Assembly (NCBI RefSeq): GCF_029245835.1
Contig: NZ_JAQWOO010000082.1
Location: forward strand, 1-34,764
Direction of reading: 5' to 3'
DNA: 34,764 bases
Source: Algibacter sp.
Lineage (GTDB): Bacteria > Bacteroidota > Bacteroidia > Flavobacteriales > Flavobacteriaceae
The position numbers and the translations under genes were made by a program. The notes beneath the pieces are model-generated. The model had not been told where the DNA came from. It was given only the letters and a program-made list of their open reading frames with translations, and did not search any database. This document shows positions 1 through 8,073 of the stretch, piece by piece. Every line of letters begins with the position of its first letter. Positions within the stretch are counted from its first letter, which is position 1.

Positions 1-19
1 TTTCAACGGTTATTCAAAC

Positions 20-87
20 AGAAAGCAGAGGACTGATACGCACGATAGGGCTAACCTAGTTAGGGATATAGTTCACCTCTGTTTTCT
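20..87 (+). repeat. Long hairpin with inner stem-loop and T-rich tail
   Basis: Bases 20-31 pair with 76-87 over 12 positions, with one G-U pair. An inner stem CTAAC/GTTAG lies at 51-55 and 59-63. The 3' side runs into TTTTCTTTT, so on the + strand this could act as a terminator or be the 3' end of a structured RNA. A + strand reading frame entering from the left edge ends with TGA at 34-36, inside the left arm, so the hairpin may terminate a gene lying outside the window. No RNA family was recognised. Confidence 0.45.
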
Positions 88-127
88 TTTGAATAAATTT
101 AAAAATTTATTTCAATTACAAACTAAA

Positions 128-324
128 GGTTAGGGATTGAAGTGGCATCCTTTTTTAATAAGAAACACAAACTTTATTTTGAACTTTCATTTAACAGATA
201 GCCACGTCCTTCGTCCTCGCTATGACGTTTAAAAAAGATATAACGAAACATTTATGTTCATGAATTCGATAATATTAAATAGAAAAGCATGAATAAAAGC
301 CCGACCCTTGTGGTAACGCCCAAA
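128..324 (-). repeat. Interspersed intergenic element, copy A, 2 nt after the mgtE stop
   Basis: Its outer ends match copy B at 13902-13986: on the + strand both begin GGTTAGNGATTGAAG and both end GGTAACGCCCAAA. Read on the minus strand, the element starts exactly 2 nt after the mgtE stop codon with TTTGGGCGTTACC. Copy A is about 197 nt against about 85 nt for copy B, mainly because the middle contains extra sequence, including another repeat at 193-227. No open reading frame is apparent, and the function is unknown. Confidence 0.6.
193..227 (-). repeat. Short dispersed repeat nested in copy A
   Basis: Read on the minus strand this begins CGTCATAGCGAGGACGAAGG and continues with GTGGCTATC. 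It resembles the CGTCATTGCGAGG...GTGGCAATC family of non-coding dispersed repeats that I recall from many Bacteroidota genomes. It lies inside the larger element and may account for part of that copy's extra length. The family assignment is from memory of the consensus and was not searched. Confidence 0.5.
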
Positions 325-326
325 GA

Positions 327-1697
327 CTATATCCCTAGAATCATTTTTGCAATCCAGAAATAAAGTAAAATACCTAAAATATCGTTGCTTGTAGTAATAA
401 ATGGCCCTGTTGCAATGGCTGGATCTACGCCGCGTTTATCTAAAAACAAGGGTACAAATGTGCCTATAAGTCCTGCAATAATAATAACTGCGACTAAAGA
501 GACCGATATGGCTAAGGCTTTGTCTATTTCGCCTTTGTATAACCAAACGAAAAGAAACAGAAAAATGGCTAAAATAACTCCGTTAAGGGCTGCGAGTAGC
601 ATTTCTTTAATTAAGCGACCATTAACACTCCCTTTTACATCATCGTTTGCTAATCCTTGCACAATAATAGCACTAGATTGTACGCCTACATTACCAGCCA
701 TAGCAGCTATAAGTGGCGTAAAAAAGAATAATACCGCATACTTACTAAATGCTTCTTGAAAGCCTTCCATGATAATGAATGCGCCTATTCCTCCAAGTAA
801 ACCAAGAAATAACCAAGGTAAACGGGCCCTAGTAAGCTCTAAAATAGTATCATCTGCCTCTACATCTCCGGTAATACCTGCCGCCATTTGATAATCTTTA
901 TCAGCTTCTTCTTTTAAAACATCTACGATATCATCAATGGTAATTCTACCTAAAAGTATTTGGTTTTCATCAACTACAGGAATAGCCTCTAAATCGTATT
1001 TTGCCATAACTTTTGCAACATCTTCTGCATCATCATTTACTTTTACATAATCGACATTAACCTTAACCAGATCTGAAATTTTCTGTTCACTTTTTGCGAC
1101 AATTAAATCTTTTAAAGACAGGCGACCTATAAGTTTTTCTTCCTTATTTACTACATAGATAGAATGTACGCGGGTTACTTCTTTGGCTTGACCACGAATT
1201 CTGCGCATACAACCTGCAACCGTCCAAGTCTCATAAACTTTTACAAGCTCCTTTGCCATGAGTCCACCTGCAGTGTCTTCATCATAGGCTAAAAGTTCGG
1301 TGATTTCTGCTTTATGCTCCTCGTCTTCAATTTGGTCTATTACAGCTTGCTGACGAGCTTCTGATAATTCTGCAATAATATCTGCCGCGTCATCGGTATC
1401 TAATTCTTCAACTTCTTCGGCAATTTCTTTGGCAGAAAGATTTTTTAAAACTTTTTCTCGATTGTCTTCATCCATCTCCATTAAGATATCTGAAGTGGTT
1501 TCAGAATCAAGGAGTTTAATCACATAAACAGCCTCTTCTAGATTTAGTTCATCTAAAATTTCGGCAATATCAGCGTAGTGAAACTCGTCTAATAGCGTTT
1601 TGAGTTCTTTATCGTTTTTCTGTTCGATAAATAACTCCACTTGCTCAACGAGTTCATCCGTTAATTGAAATTGTATGTTTTCACTTTCTTCTGACAA
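327..1697 (-). CDS. mgtE: Magnesium transporter MgtE
   Basis: This is a Mg2+-selective channel of the inner membrane, 456 residues, the normal length for the family. The order is an acidic N-terminal superhelical domain (about 10-130), a tandem CBS pair (about 135-262) that senses Mg2+ in this family, and a C-terminal five-helix pore domain (about 288-456). Conserved pore features include the PLIAAMAGNVGVQS stretch and Asp439 in TTSND, matching the intramembrane Mg2+ site of characterised MgtE. The frame has no ATG near its start; the best start is TTG at 1695-1697, and the next Met is about 70 residues in. It follows rsmA by 19 nt, so it is probably the last gene of that operon. An intergenic repeat begins 2 nt after the stop. 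Confidence 0.96.
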   Translation of the reverse strand: MSEESENIQFQLTDELVEQVELFIEQKNDKELKTLLDEFHYADIAEILDELNLEEAVYVIKLLDSETTSDILMEMDEDNREKVLKNLSAKEIAEEVEELDTDDAADIIAELSEARQQAVIDQIEDEEHKAEITELLAYDEDTAGGLMAKELVKVYETWTVAGCMRRIRGQAKEVTRVHSIYVVNKEEKLIGRLSLKDLIVAKSEQKISDLVKVNVDYVKVNDDAEDVAKVMAKYDLEAIPVVDENQILLGRITIDDIVDVLKEEADKDYQMAAGITGDVEADDTILELTRARLPWLFLGLLGGIGAFIIMEGFQEAFSKYAVLFFFTPLIAAMAGNVGVQSSAIIVQGLANDDVKGSVNGRLIKEMLLAALNGVILAIFLFLFVWLYKGEIDKALAISVSLVAVIIIAGLIGTFVPLFLDKRGVDPAIATGPFITTSNDILGILLYFWIAKMILGI

Positions 1698-1716
1698 ATG
1701 GAAAGGTTTAAAAAAT

Positions 1717-2511
1717 TTATTCGTCTTTTTCGATTAATTGCGTAAGCTCAATAAAGGCTTGAACACTTAATTGTTCTGGACGTTTGCCAAATATACTATT
1801 TGCTTTTAAATTATCAGATAAATTGAATATTTTTAAACTGTTACGCAGTGTTTTTCTACGCTGTTGAAAAGCAGCTTTAACTACTTTAAAAAAAAGTTTT
1901 TCATCACATGGTAAGGTATAATTTGCTTTCCTAGTAAGTCTTAAAACGCCGGAATCAACTTTTGGAGGTGGATTAAATACATTTGGTGGCACTGTAAATA
2001 AATACTCAGCATCATAAAATGCTTGAGTTAATACAGAAAGAATTCCGTAAACCTTACTCCCTTCTTTAGAGCAAATACGTTGTGCTACTTCTTTTTGAAA
2101 CATCCCTGAAAATTCTGGGATTTGATCTCTCATTTCTAAAGTTTTAAACACAATTTGAGTGGAAATGTTATATGGAAAGTTACCAATAATAGCGAACGGT
2201 TCTTGATTGAAAACTTCGTTTAAATCGTACTTTAAAAAATCTTTTTCAATGATTCTTGGTGCAAGATTTAAGTAATTAGCTTGAAGATACTCAACTGATT
2301 CTGTATCAATTTCAATAACGTAAGTGGTTATATCTTTTTTGAGTAAATACTTGGTTAGCACACCCATACCTGGACCAATCTCTAAAACATTTTTATAGCC
2401 TTTTAAAATGAGTGTGTCTGCAATTTTTTCGGCAACAGATTCGTCATTTAAAAAGTGCTGACCTAAATATTTTTTTGCTTTTACCTGATGCTGCTTAGGA
2501 TTATATACCAC
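1717..2511 (-). CDS. rsmA: 16S rRNA (adenine(1518)-N6/adenine(1519)-N6)-dimethyltransferase
   Basis: RsmA (KsgA) dimethylates two adjacent adenosines near the 3' end of 16S rRNA late in 30S assembly, using S-adenosylmethionine. The 264-residue protein shows GQHFL near residue 17, the SAM-binding loop EIGPGMG at 44-50, acidic motif EID at 67-69, and the catalytic NFPY at 111-114 (a variant of NLPY). The C-terminal helical domain carries QRRKTLRN. The start is GTG at 2509-2511: an in-frame stop lies upstream and no ATG lies between. It sits 35 nt after the DUF4286 gene and 19 nt before mgtE on the same strand, consistent with one transcript. Confidence 0.97.
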   Translation of the reverse strand: MVYNPKQHQVKAKKYLGQHFLNDESVAEKIADTLILKGYKNVLEIGPGMGVLTKYLLKKDITTYVIEIDTESVEYLQANYLNLAPRIIEKDFLKYDLNEVFNQEPFAIIGNFPYNISTQIVFKTLEMRDQIPEFSGMFQKEVAQRICSKEGSKVYGILSVLTQAFYDAEYLFTVPPNVFNPPPKVDSGVLRLTRKANYTLPCDEKLFFKVVKAAFQQRRKTLRNSLKIFNLSDNLKANSIFGKRPEQLSVQAFIELTQLIEKDE

Positions 2512-2546
2512 GAATTCACGTTTATTGTTTGTTTGACAAAACTAGG

Positions 2547-2870
2547 TTATTTAAAATTCACTGTATACTCATCTACAATTTGAAGTTCGGTTCTAAAAGC
2601 GAGCATTTTATCTGCGAATTTTTTCAAACTATCATTTCGAAGTTTCTCAGCATCTTCTTTATAATAAGCGTCTAAAGCCTCTCGAGAATACGAGCGGTAT
2701 TGAATAGAATAACTCATCCCTCCCAAGTCTTCTTCTACTAGAATTTTTGACAAAGTTGCCTTTTCAAATTTCCCTGTTCCTAACACTTTTGGAATATGTT
2801 CTTTTATCCAAATAAGCCATTCGTCGTGAATAGATTCGTCTATGTTTACTGTTACGTTGTATATAATCAT
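2547..2870 (-). CDS. DUF4286 family protein
   Basis: This is a 107-residue cytoplasmic protein without a signal peptide or membrane segment. Its beginning (MIIYNVTVNIDESIHDEWLI) and the later SYSIQYR segment match the small DUF4286 family common in Bacteroidota, which has the look of a ferredoxin-like alpha/beta fold. No catalytic residues are obvious and no function is established. It starts 3 nt after the TPR gene's stop codon and precedes rsmA by 35 nt, so it is almost certainly co-transcribed with both; translational coupling to the TPR gene is likely. Confidence 0.85.
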   Translation of the reverse strand: MIIYNVTVNIDESIHDEWLIWIKEHIPKVLGTGKFEKATLSKILVEEDLGGMSYSIQYRSYSREALDAYYKEDAEKLRNDSLKKFADKMLAFRTELQIVDEYTVNFK

Positions 2871-2873
2871 ATG

Positions 2874-4649
2874 TTAATTTATGGCGTCGCCTCGTAAGGT
2901 TCTATATCGTTTTCTAGCATCTACAAAATAAATACTATCAGCGTGATTAAAAATAATTTGTTCGTATAAAGCTTTTGCTTTTTCAGGAAGGTTTAACTGT
3001 TTCTGATATATTTCAGCTAAATAAAAAAGCGCGTCATCAATTAAAATGCCATCTCTATAGTTTTCTATAATGAGCTCATAATTAACTCTGGCTTTTTCAA
3101 TCGCCCCTTTTAATTGGAATAATTGAGCCTGCTTGTATAGGGCTTGAGCTATTATAGGTTCTGTTTTATGTGCTCCCAGAATTTTATCTAGTAAAGTAAT
3201 AGCTTCATCATTTCTATTTTGAAAAGCTAACAAATCAGCTTTTGCATAATACTTTAGTGCTGTTTGAAGCGAATCTTCGTACTTATTATCAGAAATCAAG
3301 AGTTTTAAATCTAGCGCATCATTTGCTATAAGTTGAGATGTTGACGATTTTAAAATTTTAAGTTGAGATTCTGCCCATTTAAAATCGCCTTTGTAATAAC
3401 TTGCTTTAGCTACTTTAAATCGTGCTTCTTGAGATATGGTACTGTTTTTAAGATTTCGCTGAATTTGGGTGTAATAAATCAGGGCTTTATTAAATTGTTC
3501 TTGTAAGACTAAAATATCGCCCAACTCTAATTTAATTTTCGCCTTTTCTATGTCTGACAGAGGACGTTTTAAACTTTTTTCTAAGAATTTTGTAGCGTCT
3601 TTTGTCTCGTTTAAATAAAAAGCTAAAAAATGTGCGTAAGAAATTTGTAACTCTAGCGTTTCCGATTGCCCTCCAAAGGTTTTTAGTAATTCAAGATATT
3701 TATTCTTGACCGCTCCATAGTTTGATTTTGAACTTTCTTTAATATCTAGTTTTAGTAAATTTTGATGTGCTTGAAGCTTTGTTTCGGTATCTTGAGCGGT
3801 TTCTATAATGTAATTGAAAATCTCTCTGGCTGTTTCATTTTCATTTTCATTTAAAGCTATTAATGCAATCTCTTCAATTCTTAATAGGCTTTCGGGTTGC
3901 CTTTTATAAATTGCTTTTTCTTGAGTAAATGCCTTTTTAAAATCTTTTTGTTGAATGAATAGCCAACTTAACAACTCATTCCAAAGTGTATTAGGCTCTT
4001 CCTGCATTTTTTTTAACAGGGTTTTCCTTAATAAAATATTATTCTTATGTTCACTATCCTCGCTAACAAAATCATTAATAGCGCGTTTTACATCTCCTAT
4101 TAGAATAGGATTTGACTCTGCTAAATTTAAATAACTATTAAACATTTTTTCAATACTACCTTGCTCGCCATAAATTTGAGCTAACTGTATATTGAAATTA
4201 AAATCGGGATTTAAAGCTGCTGCTTTTTCATAGGCTATTATTGCCTCATCTAAAAGTGAATGATTTTGAAAACTCCTGGCTACGGCAAAAACATTACCTG
4301 CTTTTTCGTCTATAGTTGAAATAGCTTTTTGATAGTTTTCGTTTGCTTTTTCTAAATCGTTTTTTAGTTGATAATTATACCCTAATTCAACAAGAAAAGC
4401 TGGATATTTTACGCGTTCCATCAATTCTAAAATAAACGATTCAGCTTCAGTATATTGCTCTAACTGTTGATGTGTGCTTATAATTTGATTAATGTAAGTT
4501 ATGTTTGAAGATGATTTTGCATACAACTTTTTATACTCCATCAATGCCTTTTCATATTCCCCCTTTTGGAAATAGTCTTTGGCAAGGGTAGCATTTTGTG
4601 AATATAAAATGCTAGAATGTATTAAGCATAAAAATAAAAAATATCGCAT
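2874..4649 (-). CDS. Secreted/periplasmic tetratricopeptide repeat protein
   Basis: The 591-residue protein opens with a signal peptide (MRYFLFLCLIHSSILYSQ). The rest is almost entirely helical repeat: TPR-like units recur from about residue 20 to 580, for example KDYFQKGEYEKALMEYKKLY and a C-terminal run including DALFYLAEIYQKQ and YFVDARKRYR. Such proteins act as periplasmic or outer-membrane-associated scaffolds; the partner cannot be told from sequence. It is the first gene of a minus-strand cluster (TPR, DUF4286, rsmA, mgtE). A TAnnTTTG element at 4663-4670 lies 13 nt before the ATG, so this gene probably starts the operon. An 8-bp palindrome at 4676-4696 lies just upstream. Confidence 0.88.
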   Translation of the reverse strand: MRYFLFLCLIHSSILYSQNATLAKDYFQKGEYEKALMEYKKLYAKSSSNITYINQIISTHQQLEQYTEAESFILELMERVKYPAFLVELGYNYQLKNDLEKANENYQKAISTIDEKAGNVFAVARSFQNHSLLDEAIIAYEKAAALNPDFNFNIQLAQIYGEQGSIEKMFNSYLNLAESNPILIGDVKRAINDFVSEDSEHKNNILLRKTLLKKMQEEPNTLWNELLSWLFIQQKDFKKAFTQEKAIYKRQPESLLRIEEIALIALNENENETAREIFNYIIETAQDTETKLQAHQNLLKLDIKESSKSNYGAVKNKYLELLKTFGGQSETLELQISYAHFLAFYLNETKDATKFLEKSLKRPLSDIEKAKIKLELGDILVLQEQFNKALIYYTQIQRNLKNSTISQEARFKVAKASYYKGDFKWAESQLKILKSSTSQLIANDALDLKLLISDNKYEDSLQTALKYYAKADLLAFQNRNDEAITLLDKILGAHKTEPIIAQALYKQAQLFQLKGAIEKARVNYELIIENYRDGILIDDALFYLAEIYQKQLNLPEKAKALYEQIIFNHADSIYFVDARKRYRTLRGDAIN

Positions 4650-4662
4650 ACGGTAAATATAA

Positions 4663-4670
4663 CAAATGTA
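4663..4670 (-). promoter_or_regulatory. TAnnTTTG promoter element for the TPR-rsmA-mgtE operon
   Basis: On the minus strand this reads TACATTTG, a match to the Bacteroidota -7 consensus. It is 13 nt before the ATG at 4649, giving a very short leader. A TTG 23 nt upstream could be the -33 element. Confidence 0.6.
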
Positions 4671-4675
4671 AAGTG

Positions 4676-4696
4676 TTGATGTTGTATTAACATCAA
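4676..4696. promoter_or_regulatory. 8-bp perfect inverted repeat near the TPR operon promoter
   Basis: TTGATGTT (4676-4683) and AACATCAA (4689-4696) are perfect inverted arms separated by 5 nt, placed over the presumed spacer and -33 region of the operon promoter. The position suits an operator. No regulator gene lies next to it, and chance occurrence in AT-rich DNA is possible. Confidence 0.35.
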
Positions 4697-4783
4697 TTTT
4701 TAATTAATGGGGTCCTGGTATACATCGAGACTAGTTAAATTAAAAATTTTGAATGCGTTTAGCAAATTTTCAAAAATGAGTTT

Positions 4784-4814
4784 TACTAAAAAGTGCCCGA
4801 AAAAATCGGGCACT
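4784..4814 (-). terminator. Rho-independent terminator of the micropeptide gene
   Basis: A perfect 9-bp stem, AGTGCCCGA (4792-4800) with TCGGGCACT (4806-4814), closes a 5-nt loop and is GC-rich in an AT-rich setting. On the minus strand it is followed by TTTTAGTAAAA, so it terminates transcription coming from the small gene at 4956-5078; no T-run follows on the + strand. Confidence 0.8.
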
Positions 4815-4935
4815 AACCAACCAAAAATAATTTTCTATTAACTACTTGTTAATTAAACACTCGATTGGGGACAGTCTTTAAATTTCTTAATTAAATAAGA
4901 ACGACTATTTTCAAAAAATATTATTGAATTGCACC

Positions 4936-4957
4936 AAGATTTTTACTTAAAAATCTT
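4936..4957 (-). other. Hairpin overlapping the micropeptide stop codon
   Basis: AAGATTTTT (4936-4944) and AAAAATCTT (4949-4957) form a perfect 9-bp AT-rich stem with a 4-nt loop. It starts inside the stop codon of the micropeptide gene and precedes about 120 nt of 3' untranslated sequence before the terminator. It may protect the mRNA or be incidental. Confidence 0.4.
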
Positions 4958-5078
4958 ATTTACTCGCAATGGTTGTGGTGTTACCTTCATATTTAAATAA
5001 TTCAAAATCTGAGGATAAAACTTTACTTGCGAAAAAAATCAAAGCAATTAATAAGATAATGCGCTTAACATTCTTCAT
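4956..5078 (-). CDS. 40-residue exported or membrane micropeptide, function unknown
   Basis: An ATG at 5076-5078 opens a 40-residue frame, ending TAA at 4956. It has a basic start (MKNVKR), a hydrophobic core (IILLIALIFFASKVLSS) and a polar tail ending NTTTIASK. This resembles a signal peptide plus a 15-20 residue secreted tail, or a single membrane anchor. Transcription-unit evidence supports it: a TAnnTTTG element at 5137-5144 (58 nt before the start), a 9-bp hairpin overlapping the stop (4936-4957), and a terminator at 4792-4814. No family was recognised. It could instead be a short leader ORF in a small RNA of about 340 nt. Confidence 0.55.
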   Translation of the reverse strand: MKNVKRIILLIALIFFASKVLSSDFELFKYEGNTTTIASK

Positions 5079-5136
5079 AATCAGTAGGTTAATATAGATT
5101 TGATTAAGCGAATTTGTAAAATAAATATTAAAAATT

Positions 5137-5144
5137 CAAATGTA
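5137..5144 (-). promoter_or_regulatory. TAnnTTTG promoter element for the micropeptide gene
   Basis: The minus strand reads TACATTTG here, the same octamer as in front of the TPR gene. Expected initiation near 5130 would give a leader of roughly 50 nt. Upstream, from about 5165 to 5185, lie two ATGCAT palindromes that could be regulatory. The rest of 5145-5317 shows nothing else recognisable. Confidence 0.5.
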
Positions 5145-5317
5145 TTGTCACATAATCGTTAATAAGCATGCATAATATGCATTTAATCGATAAAAATCAA
5201 TTTAAACTCACTATTTTGTAAGATTTTATAGTTAATTTAAGAATCCCTATTTAAAGTAATACTCAATAACTTCAATGAAGATATACTTTCATTTTAGGAC
5301 CTTAAAAAAGACAATGT

Positions 5318-6589
5318 TTAGTTAATAATTTTAAAACCAGTGTAAGGTTGAAGTACTTCAGGAATTACAATACCATCTTTAGTTTGGTAATTTTCTAGAA
5401 TTCCGGCCAACACTCTAGGTAAAGCTAAAGCGCTTCCGTTAAGTGTATGTGCCAATTCGTTTTTACCATCACTATTTTTAAATCGAAGTTTTAAACGATT
5501 CGCTTGAAAGGTTTCGAAATTAGAAACTGAAGATATTTCTAACCATCTGTCTTGGGCTGTAGAAAACACCTCAAAATCATAAGTTAATGCAGATGCAAAA
5601 GAAGTATCTCCACCACATAAGCGTAAAATTCTATATGGTAATTTTAATTCTTTAATAATATCTTTTACATGCTCAACCATACCATCTAAAGCTTCATAAG
5701 ATTTAGTAGGGTGCTCTACGCGAATTATTTCAACTTTATCAAATTGATGTAATCTATTCAACCCTCTTACATGTGCACCATAGCTTCCTGCCTCACGACG
5801 AAAACATGGCGTATAGCCTGTAATACTTACTGGAAGTTCGGTTTCGCCTAAAACCACATCTCTAAAAATATTTGTTCCAGGCACTTCTGCTGTTGGTATT
5901 AAATATAGATTGTCTTCGGTAACATGATACATTTGCCCTTCTTTATCTGGCAATTGTCCTGTTCCAAATGCAGAAGCTTCATTAACCATAAGCGGTAATT
6001 GATATTCAGTATAACCTGCAGCTGTATTCTTGTTTAAAAAATAGGCAATTAAAGCACGTTGTAATCGCGCGCCTTTACCTTTGTAAACAGGAAATCCAGC
6101 ACCTGTAATTTTGGTTCCTAATTCAAAATCTATAATGTCGTATTTTTTTGCTAACTCCCAATGTGGTAAAGCACCATCATGTAATTTTGGAACATCTCCT
6201 TCGTTAAATATTTCTTCATTATCTGCTTCTGAATTCCCACGAGGCACAAGCTTATTTGGAACATTAGGTATTTTATAAAGCAACTCATTTAAAGCTTCAA
6301 CCTTATTGCTTAATGCTTCAGAAAGTTGTTTTGAAGCTTCTTTTAATTGACTTGTTTTTTCTTTTAGAAGATGAGCCTTTTGAGCTTCACCAGATTTGTA
6401 CAAGTTTCCTATTTCTTTTGATAAAGTGTTAGATTCAGCCAAAGTATTATCTAATTCTGTTTGAAGACGTTTTCTGTCTTCATCAAAAGTAACAACATCA
6501 TCAATCAATTGCGTAGCATCAATATTTCGTTTTGCTAGTCGCTCAATAACTAATGCTTTGTTTTCTCTAATAAAAGGAACCTGTAACAT
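5318..6589 (-). CDS. serS: Serine--tRNA ligase
   Basis: Seryl-tRNA synthetase charges tRNA-Ser (and tRNA-Sec where present) with serine in the cytoplasm. The 423-residue length is standard. An N-terminal coiled-coil arm (about 28-105) binds the long variable arm of the tRNA. The class II catalytic core follows, with motif 2 as FRREAGSYG...RGLNRLHQF and motif 3 as LNGSALALPRVLAGILENYQ; TAEVPGTN lies in the serine-binding region. The ATG at 6587-6589 matches the family's MLQVPFIRENK-type start. A TAAATTTG element at 6609-6616 supports independent transcription. Confidence 0.98.
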   Translation of the reverse strand: MLQVPFIRENKALVIERLAKRNIDATQLIDDVVTFDEDRKRLQTELDNTLAESNTLSKEIGNLYKSGEAQKAHLLKEKTSQLKEASKQLSEALSNKVEALNELLYKIPNVPNKLVPRGNSEADNEEIFNEGDVPKLHDGALPHWELAKKYDIIDFELGTKITGAGFPVYKGKGARLQRALIAYFLNKNTAAGYTEYQLPLMVNEASAFGTGQLPDKEGQMYHVTEDNLYLIPTAEVPGTNIFRDVVLGETELPVSITGYTPCFRREAGSYGAHVRGLNRLHQFDKVEIIRVEHPTKSYEALDGMVEHVKDIIKELKLPYRILRLCGGDTSFASALTYDFEVFSTAQDRWLEISSVSNFETFQANRLKLRFKNSDGKNELAHTLNGSALALPRVLAGILENYQTKDGIVIPEVLQPYTGFKIIN

Positions 6590-6608
6590 AACTTAAAAAT
6601 TTAAGGCA

Positions 6609-6616
6609 CAAATTTA
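6609..6616 (-). promoter_or_regulatory. TAnnTTTG promoter element for serS
   Basis: The minus strand reads TAAATTTG, ending 19 nt before the serS ATG. No convincing TTTG -33 element is seen at the usual spacing. Confidence 0.55.
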
Positions 6617-6686
6617 ATAAATTGAATATAGAGTAAAGACATATTTTAGAACTAAACTATTGCGAGAATAAAATATCACTTTACTT

Positions 6687-6712
6687 AGATTCCCAATTTC
6701 GCGAGAATGACA
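6687..6712. repeat. Degenerate dispersed repeat (GATTCCC...GAATGACA type)
   Basis: AGATTCCCAATTTCGCGAGAATGACA resembles the common AGATTCCCGC..GCGGGAATGACA palindromic repeat, with decayed arms. It lies in the otherwise featureless 170-nt gap between serS and the HTTM gene. A weaker relative lies at 21118-21142. Confidence 0.4.
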
Positions 6713-6759
6713 TTTCCAAACGAAACCTCGATTAAAATATTGAGGAGCAAATTTTTAAA

Positions 6760-8073
6760 TTACTCTTCTTTTTGGGGTAAAATCCAATCGCTATGATTAA
6801 AAACATGCCACTCTACACTAGCCATATCAATGTCTGGATTTATAAATATTTTATAGGGTTTGCCGTTAACGCTAACTTTACTTTCTACATAAACCGCAAC
6901 GTCTTCTCCTTTCTTTTTAAAATCTTGCTTTAGGCGTTGTGCAAATTGCCACATCATATCTGGTTTTGAACTTACAGATGAGATTTGTTTCTTACTCAAA
7001 TAGTTTTTTAAATTTATATATGTGCGTTTTTTAGTGTCTTTATTTTCAACCCAATAAGAGGTCTGTCCGCTTTTTGAACGAAGCATCATGCGCCATGAGA
7101 GTCTGTGTCCTTCTTCTGTCCAAAGCACATGGTCTTTAATAAAATGGTGTCTTAATGGTAAGCCTATTTGAATAATGAAATAGATTATAAAAACTACAAT
7201 TAAAGGGGTTTTTAACTTTGGAATGATAATTTCCTTAGAGTTGTAAAACAATTTCTTCTTTAAAAACAAGCTTTGAATTTTTTCGGCTGGAAAAAAGAAC
7301 AAAGAAAATGCTAGCGATAAGTAAGGAAAAATACCAATTTGAAATATAACTGAATTGAACAAGTGAAAGAAAATAGATATAATGAATGCATATTTTCTAG
7401 TTGGCTTAAACATTAATAAAGGAATTATTAAGCCATCAAACAAAATACCGCCATAAGATAAAACATAATGCATCCATTTTTGCTGAAGAAAATTACCAAC
7501 TAGAAAATAATCCTTTTTCGCTTTCATCATCAATTCAATAACTGATGTATCTAACCAATCCGGATATAATTTAGCAACCGAAGCATACGTATAAACAATA
7601 AATAACTGAAAAATGATTACCCAACGGCACCATTGTGGCATAGAATACCTTTTTATTTCAGGATGTAATTTAACATCAAAAGATGCATATTTATGTGCCG
7701 GCAGAAACATCATCATTGCACTTAAAAGCATCAGTAAATAATAATGATTGTTATATGATGATTTTTGCATTAAATACGTTGCAGACCACATTATGGCAAA
7801 TGCAAACATGCTAAATCGGTATTTATAGCCGACCATAATTAGCAAGCCAAAAACACCCATTATAGCGTAGTAATAATACATACCATTTCCGGGTAATGGT
7901 TGTAAAAACTCGAACCCAATAAAATTAAAAGTGAAATCGGGATCAACTAAAGTGCGTTTTACCCAACCTGTGAAAATGGCGCCTACAGATTCTAAAAAAC
8001 AAAGGAGACCAAAAATAATTCTGAAAACTACTAAAGCAGAATTGTCAATATGTTTAAATAGCCAATTATTCAA
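6760..8073 (-). CDS. HTTM domain membrane protein (vitamin K-dependent carboxylase-like)
   Basis: This 437-residue integral membrane protein has about eight hydrophobic segments in its first 310 residues, then a soluble C-terminal part of about 110. The membrane part fits the HTTM domain related to vertebrate gamma-glutamyl carboxylase. Lys168 in ASVAKLYPDWL aligns by context with the catalytic lysine region of that enzyme, and the YNNHYYL stretch at 107-113 is also typical. The real substrate in bacteria is unknown. The only reasonable start is TTG at 8071-8073, overlapping the ribF stop by 8 nt. An in-frame stop lies one codon further upstream, and the next Met is residue 65, deep in the domain. 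Translational coupling to ribF is likely. Confidence 0.85.
   Translation of the reverse strand: MNNWLFKHIDNSALVVFRIIFGLLCFLESVGAIFTGWVKRTLVDPDFTFNFIGFEFLQPLPGNGMYYYYAIMGVFGLLIMVGYKYRFSMFAFAIMWSATYLMQKSSYNNHYYLLMLLSAMMMFLPAHKYASFDVKLHPEIKRYSMPQWCRWVIIFQLFIVYTYASVAKLYPDWLDTSVIELMMKAKKDYFLVGNFLQQKWMHYVLSYGGILFDGLIIPLLMFKPTRKYAFIISIFFHLFNSVIFQIGIFPYLSLAFSLFFFPAEKIQSLFLKKKLFYNSKEIIIPKLKTPLIVVFIIYFIIQIGLPLRHHFIKDHVLWTEEGHRLSWRMMLRSKSGQTSYWVENKDTKKRTYINLKNYLSKKQISSVSSKPDMMWQFAQRLKQDFKKKGEDVAVYVESKVSVNGKPYKIFINPDIDMASVEWHVFNHSDWILPQKEE

Noticed and set aside
2-133. 43-codon + strand frame open from the left edge
   Set aside because: It reads through the hairpin at 20-87 with no recognisable protein character; the alternative frame ending at 36 is too short to judge.
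385-759. 124-residue + strand frame within mgtE
   Set aside because: Antisense of the conserved MgtE pore domain.
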